64,000 bases of DNA from Elymus sibiricus (lineage: Eukaryota; Streptophyta; Magnoliopsida; Poales; Poaceae): positions 62,339,628-62,403,627 of the forward strand of contig CM077667.1 of NCBI GenBank assembly GCA_039707655.1, in the 5' to 3' direction. Below the pieces are notes generated by a model, which saw only the letters and a program-made list of their open reading frames with translations, did no database searches and was not told the origin of the DNA. The translations under genes and the position numbers were made by a program. Shown here piece after piece: positions 23,001 through 32,815 of the stretch (within the stretch, counting starts at the first letter, position 1; every line of letters starts with the position of its first letter).

Positions 23001-23699
23001 AATTGGAACTTGTTTGAGCAACCATGCCACATAGGAACAAGATAATCTATAATATCAACTCTAAGTGGCACAACCTCAATTGTACACATTTTCTAGGCTT
23101 GTAATATACACATAGCATATTACTCCCCCATAATGTGATAATCCATATTTAACAAGTGGCAAACAAAAACCAACTAGAGATGATTAATGGACACTTTAGA
23201 ATTTGAATTTCTCATGAATAAGACATACCACATAGAGACTAGATAATCTTGCAATATCAATACTAAGTGGTATTCCTCATGTTCACTCATTTTAGGATTG
23301 TGAAGTGCCCAAGGCACATCACTCCCCCAAAATGAGATGATCCATTAATCTCTCACAAGAGCCAACTAAGAAACAAACAAGATGCGAAAAGGCTCAACAC
23401 AAGACTCACACATACATGATGTTTAAACCAATCATACACATACTTGATTACTCAAGATAAGCAAATCAGAAGCACAACATATACAAACACATGCAAGGTA
23501 CAAAACCAAAACATGCAAAGGGGCAAGTAACTATCAATGTAAACAATTTAAGTACAAGTTACCGTAAGGAGGCACATTGGATATAAGATAGAAACTCGAT
23601 AATCCAAATGACTTGGCTTGAGATAATATGAATGATGAAGATCCCTTAATTCTTCATGATGTAGCCAAGTCTCCAATGCCCTCCAACCACACCTATTGA
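20080..23699 (-). other. Non-coding 3' region of the gag-only element, unit 1
   Basis: 3.6 kb between gag and the polypurine tract where pol would be expected. Frames reach 153 codons (21513-21974, minus) but show no protease, integrase, RT or RNase H motif. The region is built partly of diverged internal repeats: a TGCATTATTTAG...TTTG block with a following C-run at about 20612-20670 and again at 22468-22540, and paired blocks near 23080-23150 and 23270-23345. At least five polypurine-like G-runs (minus strand) lie near 20243, 20661, 22458, 23124 and 23321. Confidence 0.6.
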
Positions 23700-26036
23700 T
23701 CAAGTTTGAGCTTGTTGGTCCCCAAACAAGTTGGGTCCTAAGAGGTTAGTCACAATAGGCTTGGCAACCCAAATGGTTCTTTTCTTGACACCACATTGAG
23801 TACCAACACACTTGGCAAACACATTGCCAACCTTATCCTTCCCAAGAGAATAGATATCATCAATAATAATTGGGTTGGATAAGTTACCATTCGTGCATGA
23901 AGAAGCAAAGTGACCCTTCTCACGACATAGGTAGCAACATCTACCCTTTACTTTCTTCTCAATTGAATTCTCAACTTGAGGAGCGTTGACTTGGGTCTTC
24001 TTGGGAAGAGGCCTTTCTTCAACTTGAGGTTGAGCATGAGATTGAACTTGTGGCCGCTTCCCTTGTTGCTTGTCACTATGGGGCTTCTTCTTCAATGGGC
24101 AAGATCTAACATGGTGCCCTTCTATTTTGCACTTGAAGCAAACAATCTTGGCCGAGTTCTTGACTTGTTCTTGGCCCTTCTTGTTGTTGCTCTTGGACTT
24201 CTTCTTCTTATTGGAGTTGAATCCAAGTCCACCTTTGTCATTTGGGGATTTTTGCACGCTCAAGATATTCTTGAGTGTGGACTTCCCTTCATGACCCTTT
24301 TCCAAGTCTTTCTTCAAAGAAGTGACTTGGGCCTTGAGCTCATTGATTTCCTCTACATGGTTAGTATGAACACAAGTACTAGAGGACGTATAAGCTTCAT
24401 CGTTAGAGCAACAAGGCAAGGAAAGTAATTCATCACAAGATGTAGCAACATTATGAGTAGATGAACTACGAGGACTAGCACATGGCAATAAAGCATTTCT
24501 ACTAGATGTAGTGCTAATGTCCACATGAGGCTCACTAGAGGTTACCTTAGTAGTACTAGCCTCATGAGCTATCTTTAGCACATTATGGGATACTAGAAGA
24601 TCACCATGAGAGCTCGAGAGCTTTTCATGACTTTCTTCCAATTTCCCATAATTGCTAGATAGCAACTCAAGTTGAGCCCTTAGCTCAACATTCTCCTTCA
24701 AAATGGATGCTTCACAAGGAATAGAGTTAGTAGCACAAGCATCATCATTAACAACAAGAGGAGAAGGCAACTTGGCAAGCTCTTTAGCATATGAAGCTTT
24801 AAGTTGAGCATGAGACTCGGTGAGTTTAGCATGTGCAACATCAAGCTTGTCATTTTTAGTCCTAAAATCATTAGCCACCTCGAGAGCTCTATCATGGGAT
24901 TCCTTTAATCTAGATAATTCTAGAGCAAAGGTCTCCTCAAGAGATTCCTCGGTGGTTTGTTCATTTTCAAGAGCTTGAGATAGCTCCGCGATCTCATTAG
25001 CATAATCACGCTCATGACCTTCCATTTTATCAATGGTGGCCTCATGCTCCTCGAGATGAGCTTCCAACTCCTCAATATATTTCTTGCCCTCAATTGCAAT
25101 AGACATGATTTCCATGAAGTTGGAACGAGCAATTTTATTCTTATGAAGAGCTTTAAAAACCATTTCTCCCTTAATTTTTAAGGAAGCAATATTATCACTC
25201 TCTTCATCATCATCAACATCATCATCATGGGATATATTGGGATTCAAAGTAGGAGATACCTTTGAAGCCTTAGCCATAAGGCAAAAGTGAGAAATAATAG
25301 ATGATGATGTAGGATCCCTTGACGCACCATTCAAGACCACATCTTGTTCCATGGAGTGTTGGGTTTCCTCTACATTGTTAGCACAACAACTCGAGGAAAG
25401 CAATGCATTTTTATCATGATAACAAGACATGGCAAGCATATCATCATGAGATTTAGTCAAGCAATTTCTACATGATATGCAAGGACTATCAACACAAGCA
25501 TGAGAAACATTTAGAGTGCTCGAAGTGTTGAAGTCCAAAGATGAAGCATTGCAATAAGATAGTGATGAAGAATCATCAACAACAAGCCCACTATCATCAT
25601 TACAATGAACACCACTACTCACCATAACATTACCTTGTGGCAATCCACATGTAGGTGAAGTAGATGAAGTTGAGAAGGCAACATGACCAGAGGTGGAGGG
25701 AGAACAATCATCCCTAGAAATCTTGGACACACCATATTTATCTTGAAGCTTTGTCCACAACTCATGAGCATCCCGGAACGGCATGAGTTCAAACATAACT
25801 ACATTGCTCAAAGCATCAAAAAGCACATTAGAAGCTTGAGCATTGAGATAAGAGTTTTTCTCATCCTCTAAAGATATGTGTTGAGAATCCTTTGGAGGAG
25901 AAAAACCCATATCTACAATTCGCTCCAAATTTGGGTCCATGACCCTAAAGAGATTAAGCATGCGAATTACCCAAACATCAAAATTTGTGCCATCGAAACT
26001 AAGAGTGTCAGAGAATCCTAATCCCCTAGTCGACAT
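23700..26036 (-). CDS. Retrotransposon Gag, UBN2-like with two CCHC zinc knuckles
   Basis: 778 codons, intact. Gag forms the virus-like particle and packages element RNA in the cytoplasm. Residues about 8-105 (GTNFDVWVIRMLNLF ... AHELWTKLQDKYGV) have the look of the UBN2/DUF4219 capsid region of Copia Gags. About 105-290 is Ser/Cys-rich with an acidic patch (HDDDVDDDEESDN). About 300-600 is mainly charged heptad-like sequence, probably coiled coil. A Lys-rich stretch precedes zinc knuckle 1 at 633-646 (C-X2-C-X4-H-X4-C, CFKCKIEGHHVRSC). Knuckle 2 is at 701-714 (CYLCREKGHFASSC). The frame stops 64 residues later, where a protease domain would follow in an autonomous element. The start is the first ATG after the primer site, 41 bases on. 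The Gag is longer than typical Copia Gags because of the coiled-coil insert. Plus-strand frames over it are shadows. Confidence 0.9.
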   Translation of the reverse strand: MSTRGLGFSDTLSFDGTNFDVWVIRMLNLFRVMDPNLERIVDMGFSPPKDSQHISLEDEKNSYLNAQASNVLFDALSNVVMFELMPFRDAHELWTKLQDKYGVSKISRDDCSPSTSGHVAFSTSSTSPTCGLPQGNVMVSSGVHCNDDSGLVVDDSSSLSYCNASSLDFNTSSTLNVSHACVDSPCISCRNCLTKSHDDMLAMSCYHDKNALLSSSCCANNVEETQHSMEQDVVLNGASRDPTSSSIISHFCLMAKASKVSPTLNPNISHDDDVDDDEESDNIASLKIKGEMVFKALHKNKIARSNFMEIMSIAIEGKKYIEELEAHLEEHEATIDKMEGHERDYANEIAELSQALENEQTTEESLEETFALELSRLKESHDRALEVANDFRTKNDKLDVAHAKLTESHAQLKASYAKELAKLPSPLVVNDDACATNSIPCEASILKENVELRAQLELLSSNYGKLEESHEKLSSSHGDLLVSHNVLKIAHEASTTKVTSSEPHVDISTTSSRNALLPCASPRSSSTHNVATSCDELLSLPCCSNDEAYTSSSTCVHTNHVEEINELKAQVTSLKKDLEKGHEGKSTLKNILSVQKSPNDKGGLGFNSNKKKKSKSNNKKGQEQVKNSAKIVCFKCKIEGHHVRSCPLKKKPHSDKQQGKRPQVQSHAQPQVEERPLPKKTQVNAPQVENSIEKKVKGRCCYLCREKGHFASSCTNGNLSNPIIIDDIYSLGKDKVGNVFAKCVGTQCGVKKRTIWVAKPIVTNLLGPNLFGDQQAQT

Positions 26037-26077
26037 CCTTACTCTCTAGGTGGTTAAACCTAATAATGAGAGACCTA

Positions 26078-26089
26078 GCTCTGATACCA
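26078..26089 (-). promoter_or_regulatory. Primer binding site, initiator tRNA-Met
   Basis: TGGTATCAGAGC on the minus strand, a perfect 12-base match to the usual plant LTR primer site, two bases from the 5' LTR end. Confidence 0.9.
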
Positions 26090-26091
26090 AT

Positions 26092-28594
26092 TGAAAGATC
26101 GTGGATGTCACCTAGAGGGGGGGGGGGTGAATAGGCGCTTTAAAAACAATTACGGTTTAGGCTTGAACAAAGGCGGAATAAAACTAACGTTTACTTTGAC
26201 AAGCACAAAACCTAAATACACTAGGCTCACCTATGTGCACCAACAACTTGTGCTAAGCAAGATATATGACTTCAAGCTCGAAGGATATCACAAAGTAAGT
26301 GCATAAGTAAAGGGCTCGGGTAAGAGATAACCGAGGGACGCGGAGACGACGATGTATCCCGAAGTTCACACCCTTGCGGATGCTAATCTCCGTTAGAGCG
26401 GTGTGGAGGCACAATGCTCCCCAACAATGCCACTAGGGCCACCGTATTCTCCTCACGCCCTCGCACAATGCAAGGTGCCGTGATTCCACTAAGGGACCCT
26501 TGAGGGCGGTCACCGAACCCGTACAAATGGCAACCCTTGAGGGCGGTCACCGGTACCCATCAAATTGCTCGGGGCGATCTCCACAACCTAATTGGAGACC
26601 CCGACGCTTGCCCGGAGCTTTACACCACAATGATTGAGCTCCGAGGCACCACCAACCGTCTAGGGCGCCCAAGCACCCAAGAGGAACAAGCTCAAGGGTA
26701 CCAAGTACCCAAGAGTAACAAGCTCTAGGGTGCTCAAACACCCAAGAGTAATAAGCTTCTCAACTTTTTCACCACCACGAATCACCGTGGAGAACTCAAA
26801 CCGATGCAACTAATGCAATGGCAAGAACACACCAAGTGCTCAAGTCCCTCTCCCTCAAATCCCACCAAAGCAACAAAAGCTACGGAGGAAAGTGAGAGGA
26901 AGAACAAGGAGAACACCAAGAACTCCAAGATCTAGATCCACAAGGTTCCCCTCACATAGAGGAGAAAGTGTTTGGTGGAAAGGTGGATCTAGATCTCCTC
27001 TCCCTTTTCCCTCAAGAACTAGAAAGAATCATTGGAGGGATTGAGAGTTAGGCAAGCTCAAGAAGGTCAACAATGGGGGGCAAACACGAGCTAAAGAGAT
27101 AAGAACCATTGGGGAAGAAGACCCCCTTAAATAGCCCCCACAAAATCGAACCGTTACCTGTGCAGGACGCGCTCGAAGCGGTACTACCGTCCATCCAAGC
27201 GGTACTACCGCTAAAGCAAATTGAGCAACCGAACCTTGCACGCAGCCTCAAACTTAAGCGGTACTAGAGGCGGTAGTAGCGAGCGGAAGTACCGCTTAAG
27301 CGGTACTACCTCTCTACTACCGCTCATTAAAAACAGGCAGAGACACCCAAACGAAAACGATCATAGCTCGAGCATCCGAACTCCGTTTTCGATGATCTTG
27401 GGCTTGTTTTGAAGCTAACAACAAGAACTAAATCTTCATGCAGAGAAATACCAAAAAATAACAAAGGAGGATAAATCCAAATTGGGAAAGGTTAGACCTC
27501 TCAAAAAAAGAATAACCGGCAAAACCTCCAATATCAAAAACGCAATAAGTTTTTCATACGGAATCCGTTTTTGATGAACTTGAGCTTGTATTGAAGATCA
27601 TGACAAGCTCTAAAAATCCACATAGAGAAAAGCCAAATAAGAACCAATAAAGATGATGCGAAGGATGCAATGGTTTGAGCTCTCTACGAATGATACGATC
27701 AAGCTACTCACTCGAGAGCCCCCCTTGATAGTACGGCTATCGATCCTATAACCCGGTCTCCCAACTAACATCATGAGACCGGTAAGATAGAAAACCTATC
27801 AAGGACAAACCTTTGCCTTGCGCATAATCCACTTGAGCTAGATGATGACGATCTTGACCTCCTCAAGTTGGACCACCTTTCTTGATAGCGCTGGCACGGT
27901 GAAGACTCATAGATTGCTCCCCCATACTCCACTATGGGTGAGCCACTCTTCGGCACATCTTCACAAGTCCATTGTCACCACAATGGACGGCAAGCTTCAA
28001 GCATGTGATCTCTTCGTGATGCTCCACTTGAACTTGCACTGCGCAATCTTGATGACGATCACCACTTGATGTCATCCTCCATGGGTTAAAAGAGATCTTC
28101 CTCTTGACGCAAGCCCATGGAAACATACCTAACCCCACATAGAACTCTCGCATAGAACATGGGTTAGTACACAAAGCGTAATGGACAATGCTTACCATAC
28201 CGTGAGATCACTTGATCCCACTCGGTACATCTTCTACGCTTTGTGTGTTGATCAACTTGAATCACTCTTCATATTTAGTCTTGATCAACCTTGAATCTTT
28301 CCAACTCTCTTCATTAGGATGATGTCTTGAAGGTACACATGAATGTTCACACAATTTTCTTCTTCAAGACATGCTTGCAATAGGCTCAACACACACATGA
28401 CCAATCTTTGGATAAATCCTTGAATAGTACCTTGGTCAACACATATTCTTCTTCAAATCACCTTGAGACCAACAAATGGTCTACAAGCAAAGCCTATGGA
28501 CAAACCCTTCAAATATAACTCAAGGCAACCATTAGGCCATAGAGATTGTCATCAGTTACCAAAACCAAACATGGGGGCAGCACATGTTCTTTCA
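26092..28594 (-). repeat. 5' LTR of the gag-only element, unit 1
   Basis: 2503 bp. It is shorter than the 3' LTR by a 91-bp deletion between two CGCTC repeats (equivalent to 18550-18554 and 18641-18645) that removed much of the palindrome cluster; the remainder lies at about 27175-27325. The G-run at 26117 has 11 G. The same deletion is present in unit 2, so it predates the large duplication. Confidence 0.9.
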
Positions 28595-29469
28595 AAGATA
28601 TATATCAAGAAACAATATGGCTATCACAAAGTAAAGTGCATAAGTAAAGGGCTCAGGTAAGAGATAACCGAGGCATGCGGAGACGACGATGTATCCCGAA
28701 GTTCACACCCTTGCAGATGCTAATCTCCGTTTGGAGCGGTGTGGAGGCACAATGCTCCCCAAGAAGCCATTAGGGCCACCGTAATCTCCTCACGCCCTCG
28801 CACAATGCAAGATGCCGTGATTCCACTAAGGGACCCTTGAGGGCGGTCACCGAACCCGTACAAATGGCAACCCTTGGGGGCGGTCACCGAACCCTTACAC
28901 TTTGGAAACCCTTGGGGGTGGTCACCGGTACCCGTACAAATTGCTCGGGGCGATCTCCACAACCTAATTGGAGACCCCGGCGCTTGCCCGAAGCTTTACA
29001 CCATAATGATTGAGCTCCGAGGCACCACCAACCGTCTAGGGCGCCAATGCACCCAAGAGGAACAAGCTCTAGGATGCTCGAACACCCAAGAGTAATAAGC
29101 TTCTCAAACTTCACTTCCACGTATCACCGTGGAGAACTCAAACCTATGCACCAAATGCAATGGCAAGGGCACACGGAGTGCCCAAGTCCTTCTCTCCCAA
29201 ATCCCACCACAACAACTAATGGTATGGAAGAAAATGAGAGGAAGAAGGAATAAGAACACGAAGAACTCCAAGATCTAGATCCAAGGGGTTCCCCTCACAT
29301 AGAGGAGAGAGTGATTGGTGGAAATGTGGATCTAGATCTCCTCTCTATTTTCCCTCAAGAACTAGCAAGAATCATTGGAGGGTTTGAGTGTTAGAAAGCT
29401 CGAAGAAGGTTAACAATGGGGGGCAAACTCGAGCTCAAAGGATAAGAACCATTGGGGAAGAAGACCCCC

Positions 29470-29475
29470 TTTATA
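29470..29475 (-). promoter_or_regulatory. Putative TATA box of the host LTR
   Basis: Minus strand CCTATAAAGGGGG, equivalent in position to the box at 18507-18514. The palindrome cluster starts 45 bp upstream in element orientation. Confidence 0.5.
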
Positions 29476-29519
29476 GGCGGGGAAGAATCCAACCGTTACC
29501 TGCCCACCAGCCGCACATT

Positions 29520-29815
29520 AGCAGTAGTACCGCTCCGTGGAGCGGTACTTCTTCCCGCATGGAAGACCTGCTCGCTGGCCACAGCTGACTCAATCAAGGA
29601 GCGGTAGTGCCACCGGAGTGGTACTACCGCTCCTGCCAGCGGTACTACCGCTGGCGCTGTGGGAGGGGTAGATCCAAGCAGTAGTAGGGGGCAATGGTAC
29701 TACCACTCCAGTGGCGCGGGTCATCAGACACAAGACAACATGTGTCTGGTGGCTGGCGCGGACGCCAGAACCACCTGAGCGGTACTACCGCTCCATAGCA
29801 GCGGTACACCGCGTG
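29520..29815. repeat. GCGGTACTACCGC-type cluster in the host LTR
   Basis: Contains AGCGGTACTACCGCT (about 29638-29652), GAGCGGTACTACCGCTC (about 29778-29794) and many altered copies. The spacers differ almost completely from those in the inserted LTRs, so the motif is conserved better than the sequence around it. Confidence 0.75.
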
Positions 29816-29915
29816 AGTGCTGAAAATAGTCCTGAGAAAGAAACTGCCATAACTTTCGCATACGAGCTATGAATTGAGCAAACTCAAGTTTGTTTGAAGA
29901 ACGTGCAACATGTCC

Positions 29916-32114
29916 GCGCCATAAAAAAGAATCTCGTTAGTGGCTCCCTTCTGTGTAGATAAGGGTTTAAGTTGGTCTTTGAGTCTAGTAAAGTAGTTGT
30001 TACGAAATATGAATTTTTTGTTGGAAAAGGTTATGAATGTGGAGGTCAGTTCCCCATTTAAATTTAATTTGAATTTCAACATGATGACATGATGATGCAA
30101 TGATAAACAATAACTAAGCTAGGATTGTGACAGTTACCAAGCTCTTGTTTATATTGCCAAGCTGATGATAATTTTGTAGCCCTCGCTTGTTCATACAATG
30201 TGTTACATACTAGTAGGTGCTACTATCAGGTTACTGATACATTGACGATTTTGTTTTCAGCAGATGAAGGAAGGGTGTTAGCTGATCATCTAACTGAGCT
30301 TGTCATGTCGCATCGATTGGGGTTTCTAGTGTTTATTATGCTATCTTAAAAACCTTACGGAGTTGCATGCCTTAGTCTAGCCAAGTTTCTATGTAGCAAG
30401 ATGCTTTATCAGGCTTTCAGCTTGCCCTAGTACTAGTATCTTGTCTTTTACTGCTTCTCAGCTGTGCTAGTCAGCTATTTTCTTCAGCCATGAGACAATA
30501 TATTTTTGTGTATTACTCTCAGATGTAGTTTGAAAAGCATGTCATCGCTTTCACTTTAATGTGGTCATGATCCGCTGGTGTATGTTTTTGGCGTTGACAT
30601 GAATACGGAAATTACTGAAATGTGGGGCTGATAGAAATGACTTCTGCACTGCATGACATCATCAGACTAGAAAGAGAGAATCGTTATCTGGTCTGAACTA
30701 ACTGAAATCCAGGAAATTGTTGTAAGAATTTCTACAAATTAAAGCGGTAATGCAGGGAAAATTCTTCATGTTCATTTCTCTGAACTACAAAGGTGCACCA
30801 TGCAAGCTTGCTGATCCAAACGACTGAACACTCGTAATCACATTTTTTTAGGGGGGGGGGGGGGTCAGTCTACAAGCTATTCTTGAACATGGGGGTGGCT
30901 TTGTTTTCATTTCCAAGCTTGTATGACTGAACTTAATGTGGCTAAAACTAGGAATGTTGTGGCTGGAACGGCAGAATCAGACTCCACAACTTCTTAGCTT
31001 GAGAGGCTCTGACTGGGGTTGTTGATATTGTCTGCATTTTTAAGACAATGGTTACTTTCTGTCTTTGGCAATTGCTAATAGAATATGTCTTCCAGGAAAA
31101 CTATTAAGTGCCATATTCATGCTGAAAAAGGTTTCGCAGCAAGTGCAAGTATCACTTCGTCTTTGACAAGTGATAATAATGTGTTTTCCCAGAAGATGAT
31201 TACATTTTAGGGATGTAGATTTCTCCATCCTCCAACTGCTAGCTACTACATGTTTCCTAAAATCACAGTAGATTATTTCATATCAGGCCAATGATGAAGA
31301 CAGTTAAGGCCTTCAGAGCAGATCATTGTCGTGGCAAAGTAAAACTCCCAAGGAGGGTAATTGCATGCCAACTAGTGCCTCTACTTGACTGATGTTGCTG
31401 ACAGAGAGACTTAGCTATTTGCCGTCAAGCCACGGTTAAGTAAGTACCGTTTACTGGCTCGTCTAAATGATGGTGGTGTCCTTGACTCTGGGTTTCTTTA
31501 CTTTTATATTTTGCCGTACTTACGGTGACGGTGAATTCATTCTTTAAGACAATCACAAATAACAGGGACACAAAAAAGATGTCAGATAATAACAGGTAGC
31601 AAGGCTTGTTTTGCAGAGGGAAAAACAACTAAAGCTGATGTGATTCTTTTTAAAAAATGTCTAATTATAACTGAACTAATTTCTTATGCCCCCTCCTCTA
31701 CAAAACATGTTCCCCAAGATTTCCTTCATAACTTTTAGCAATAATTTTATATTATGGGGGAAAATATATTTGGTATTTCCCCTGTTTTCTATTGCCTGCA
31801 TATTACTAGAAGTTAGAATGGACAACATTCCAACCGCGCATGACTAATGCTAAAACAGGCTAATAGCTGAAAGTTTTTTGTTTGTTTGAAAGCATTTCCG
31901 TAATGTCTGGTTGTTTATTTCTGACGATGACTGGATCACAGGCAGCCACACTAAACCTCTAATGGCTCGTTGTCAGTCATTCAGCTATCATAATGCAGAA
32001 GGTCCTATCATAATTCAGAACTCTGCACACAGTGCTTTACCATGTCAAATTCGCAACAAATATTACAACGAGTATGGAAATGTTTGATAAGTAGAATTAT
32101 CTCTCAAAAGCTTT
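29916..32114. other. Unassigned region, unit 1
   Basis: 2.2 kb with no convincing gene. A TTTTGTTTTCAG at 30250-30261 followed by an open stretch to a TAA at about 30349 (ADEGRVLADHLTELVMSHRL) resembles a splice acceptor plus exon, but I do not recognise the peptide. A 14-base G-run lies at 30851-30864. No terminal repeats found. Confidence 0.35.
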
Positions 32115-32400
32115 TTATATGAAGCAACAACCGAAGAAAGAAAACGGCCGAACGATACAATGTGGTGAGGTCGCATTCTTACAAAGCCGATTCCATGATA
32201 ATCGGATCACGCAGAACGCACGCGACTACGCTACCAACAAAGAACACAGAAAGATCAAACCACACCGTCACGCTACAACCTAATACACCTAAGCTCCACG
32301 ACAACACCCTCAAGAGGGAGAACGGCGCTGAGCGTCGCCGCTCTCGAGTCCACAACGAAAAAAGGTCTTCACCCGGAGCCCTGTTAGAGAAGAGAGAGCT
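32115..32400 (-). mobile_element. LINE 3' UTR remnant, unit 1
   Basis: On the minus strand it reads GGGTGAAGACC...GTTGTGGACTC...GCGACGCT...GATCTTTCTGTG...GCGTGCGTTCTGCGTGATC...CTTCATATAAAAAGC, collinear with 4900-5165 on the plus strand. Both are the 3' untranslated end of one LINE family; no ORF2 sequence is attached here. Confidence 0.65.
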
Positions 32401-32815
32401 AGAAAGACATATGTTTATCTAACTAAAAACATCAAAATGATATTATTCATTCCCAAAGGATGTAGAACATGAGCCACTGAAACGAGATTGAATTAGGGTT
32501 CATTATGCATTTTATTCTTGTAAAAGGTTTTTCTTCAAATTACCAATATGATCCAACATGATATCTAGAGTGATGATGCATCCCAAATTGCAAATATCAA
32601 AACTCGCCGATTTTCAAGAAATAGAGAAATGAGAAAAAAGATCGGTCATGAAGAAGCTCAACACAGAAAATGCTTGCGTGCGCAAGGGTTCCATATGAAC
32701 TCGTGCAAGTTTGTTGACCTACATGCATCGGACAATTCTCAGAGTTCCTTCCAAGTGAATTATTTGATGGTTATTGAACCCACAAAATTTGGGTTCAATA
32801 CATATTTTTTACATG
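32397..32815. repeat. Unclassified dispersed repeat, right member
   Basis: Diverged copy of 16893-17276 in the same orientation (ACATATGTTTATCTAACT ... GTGCGCAAGGG ... GAACTCGTG). Family unknown. Confidence 0.5.

Larger units (their letters stand above)
17471..28594 (-). mobile_element. Gag-only LTR retrotransposon inserted in a related LTR, unit 1
   Basis: 11.1 kb with target duplication AAGAT at 17466-17470 and 28595-28599. In minus-strand order: 5' LTR (28594-26092), AT, primer site TGGTATCAGAGC (26089-26078), gag (26036-23700), a 3.6-kb non-coding region, polypurine tract AAAATGGGGGAGAT (20079-20066) and 3' LTR (20065-17471). The LTRs end in the short inverted repeat TGAAAGA/TCTTTCA. All cis signals and an open gag remain, but I see no protease, integrase, RT or RNase H, so it would depend on a partner for movement. 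The gag type (UBN2-like plus CCHC) points to the Copia side; without pol this stays an inference. The LTRs differ by roughly 15 substitutions and a 91-bp deletion. Confidence 0.9.
28595..29915 (-). repeat. Host LTR (truncated), right part
   Basis: Continues the LTR begun at 17277 after the AAGAT duplication: TATCACAAAGTAAAGTGCAT, GGAGCGGTGTGGAGGCACAA, GGGCGGTCACCG and so on, collinear with but clearly diverged from the inserted LTRs. Homology ends near 29915 (after AACTCAAGTTTGTTTGAAGA), so roughly the last 1 kb of the LTR, its U3 start in element sense, is missing. No internal region follows: a solo or truncated LTR. Confidence 0.8.

Noticed and set aside
23976..24428. 150-codon plus-strand frame opposite gag (and its copy at 47493-47945)
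   Set aside because: It is antisense to the clear Gag reading frame over the Lys-rich and zinc-knuckle region; a shadow.
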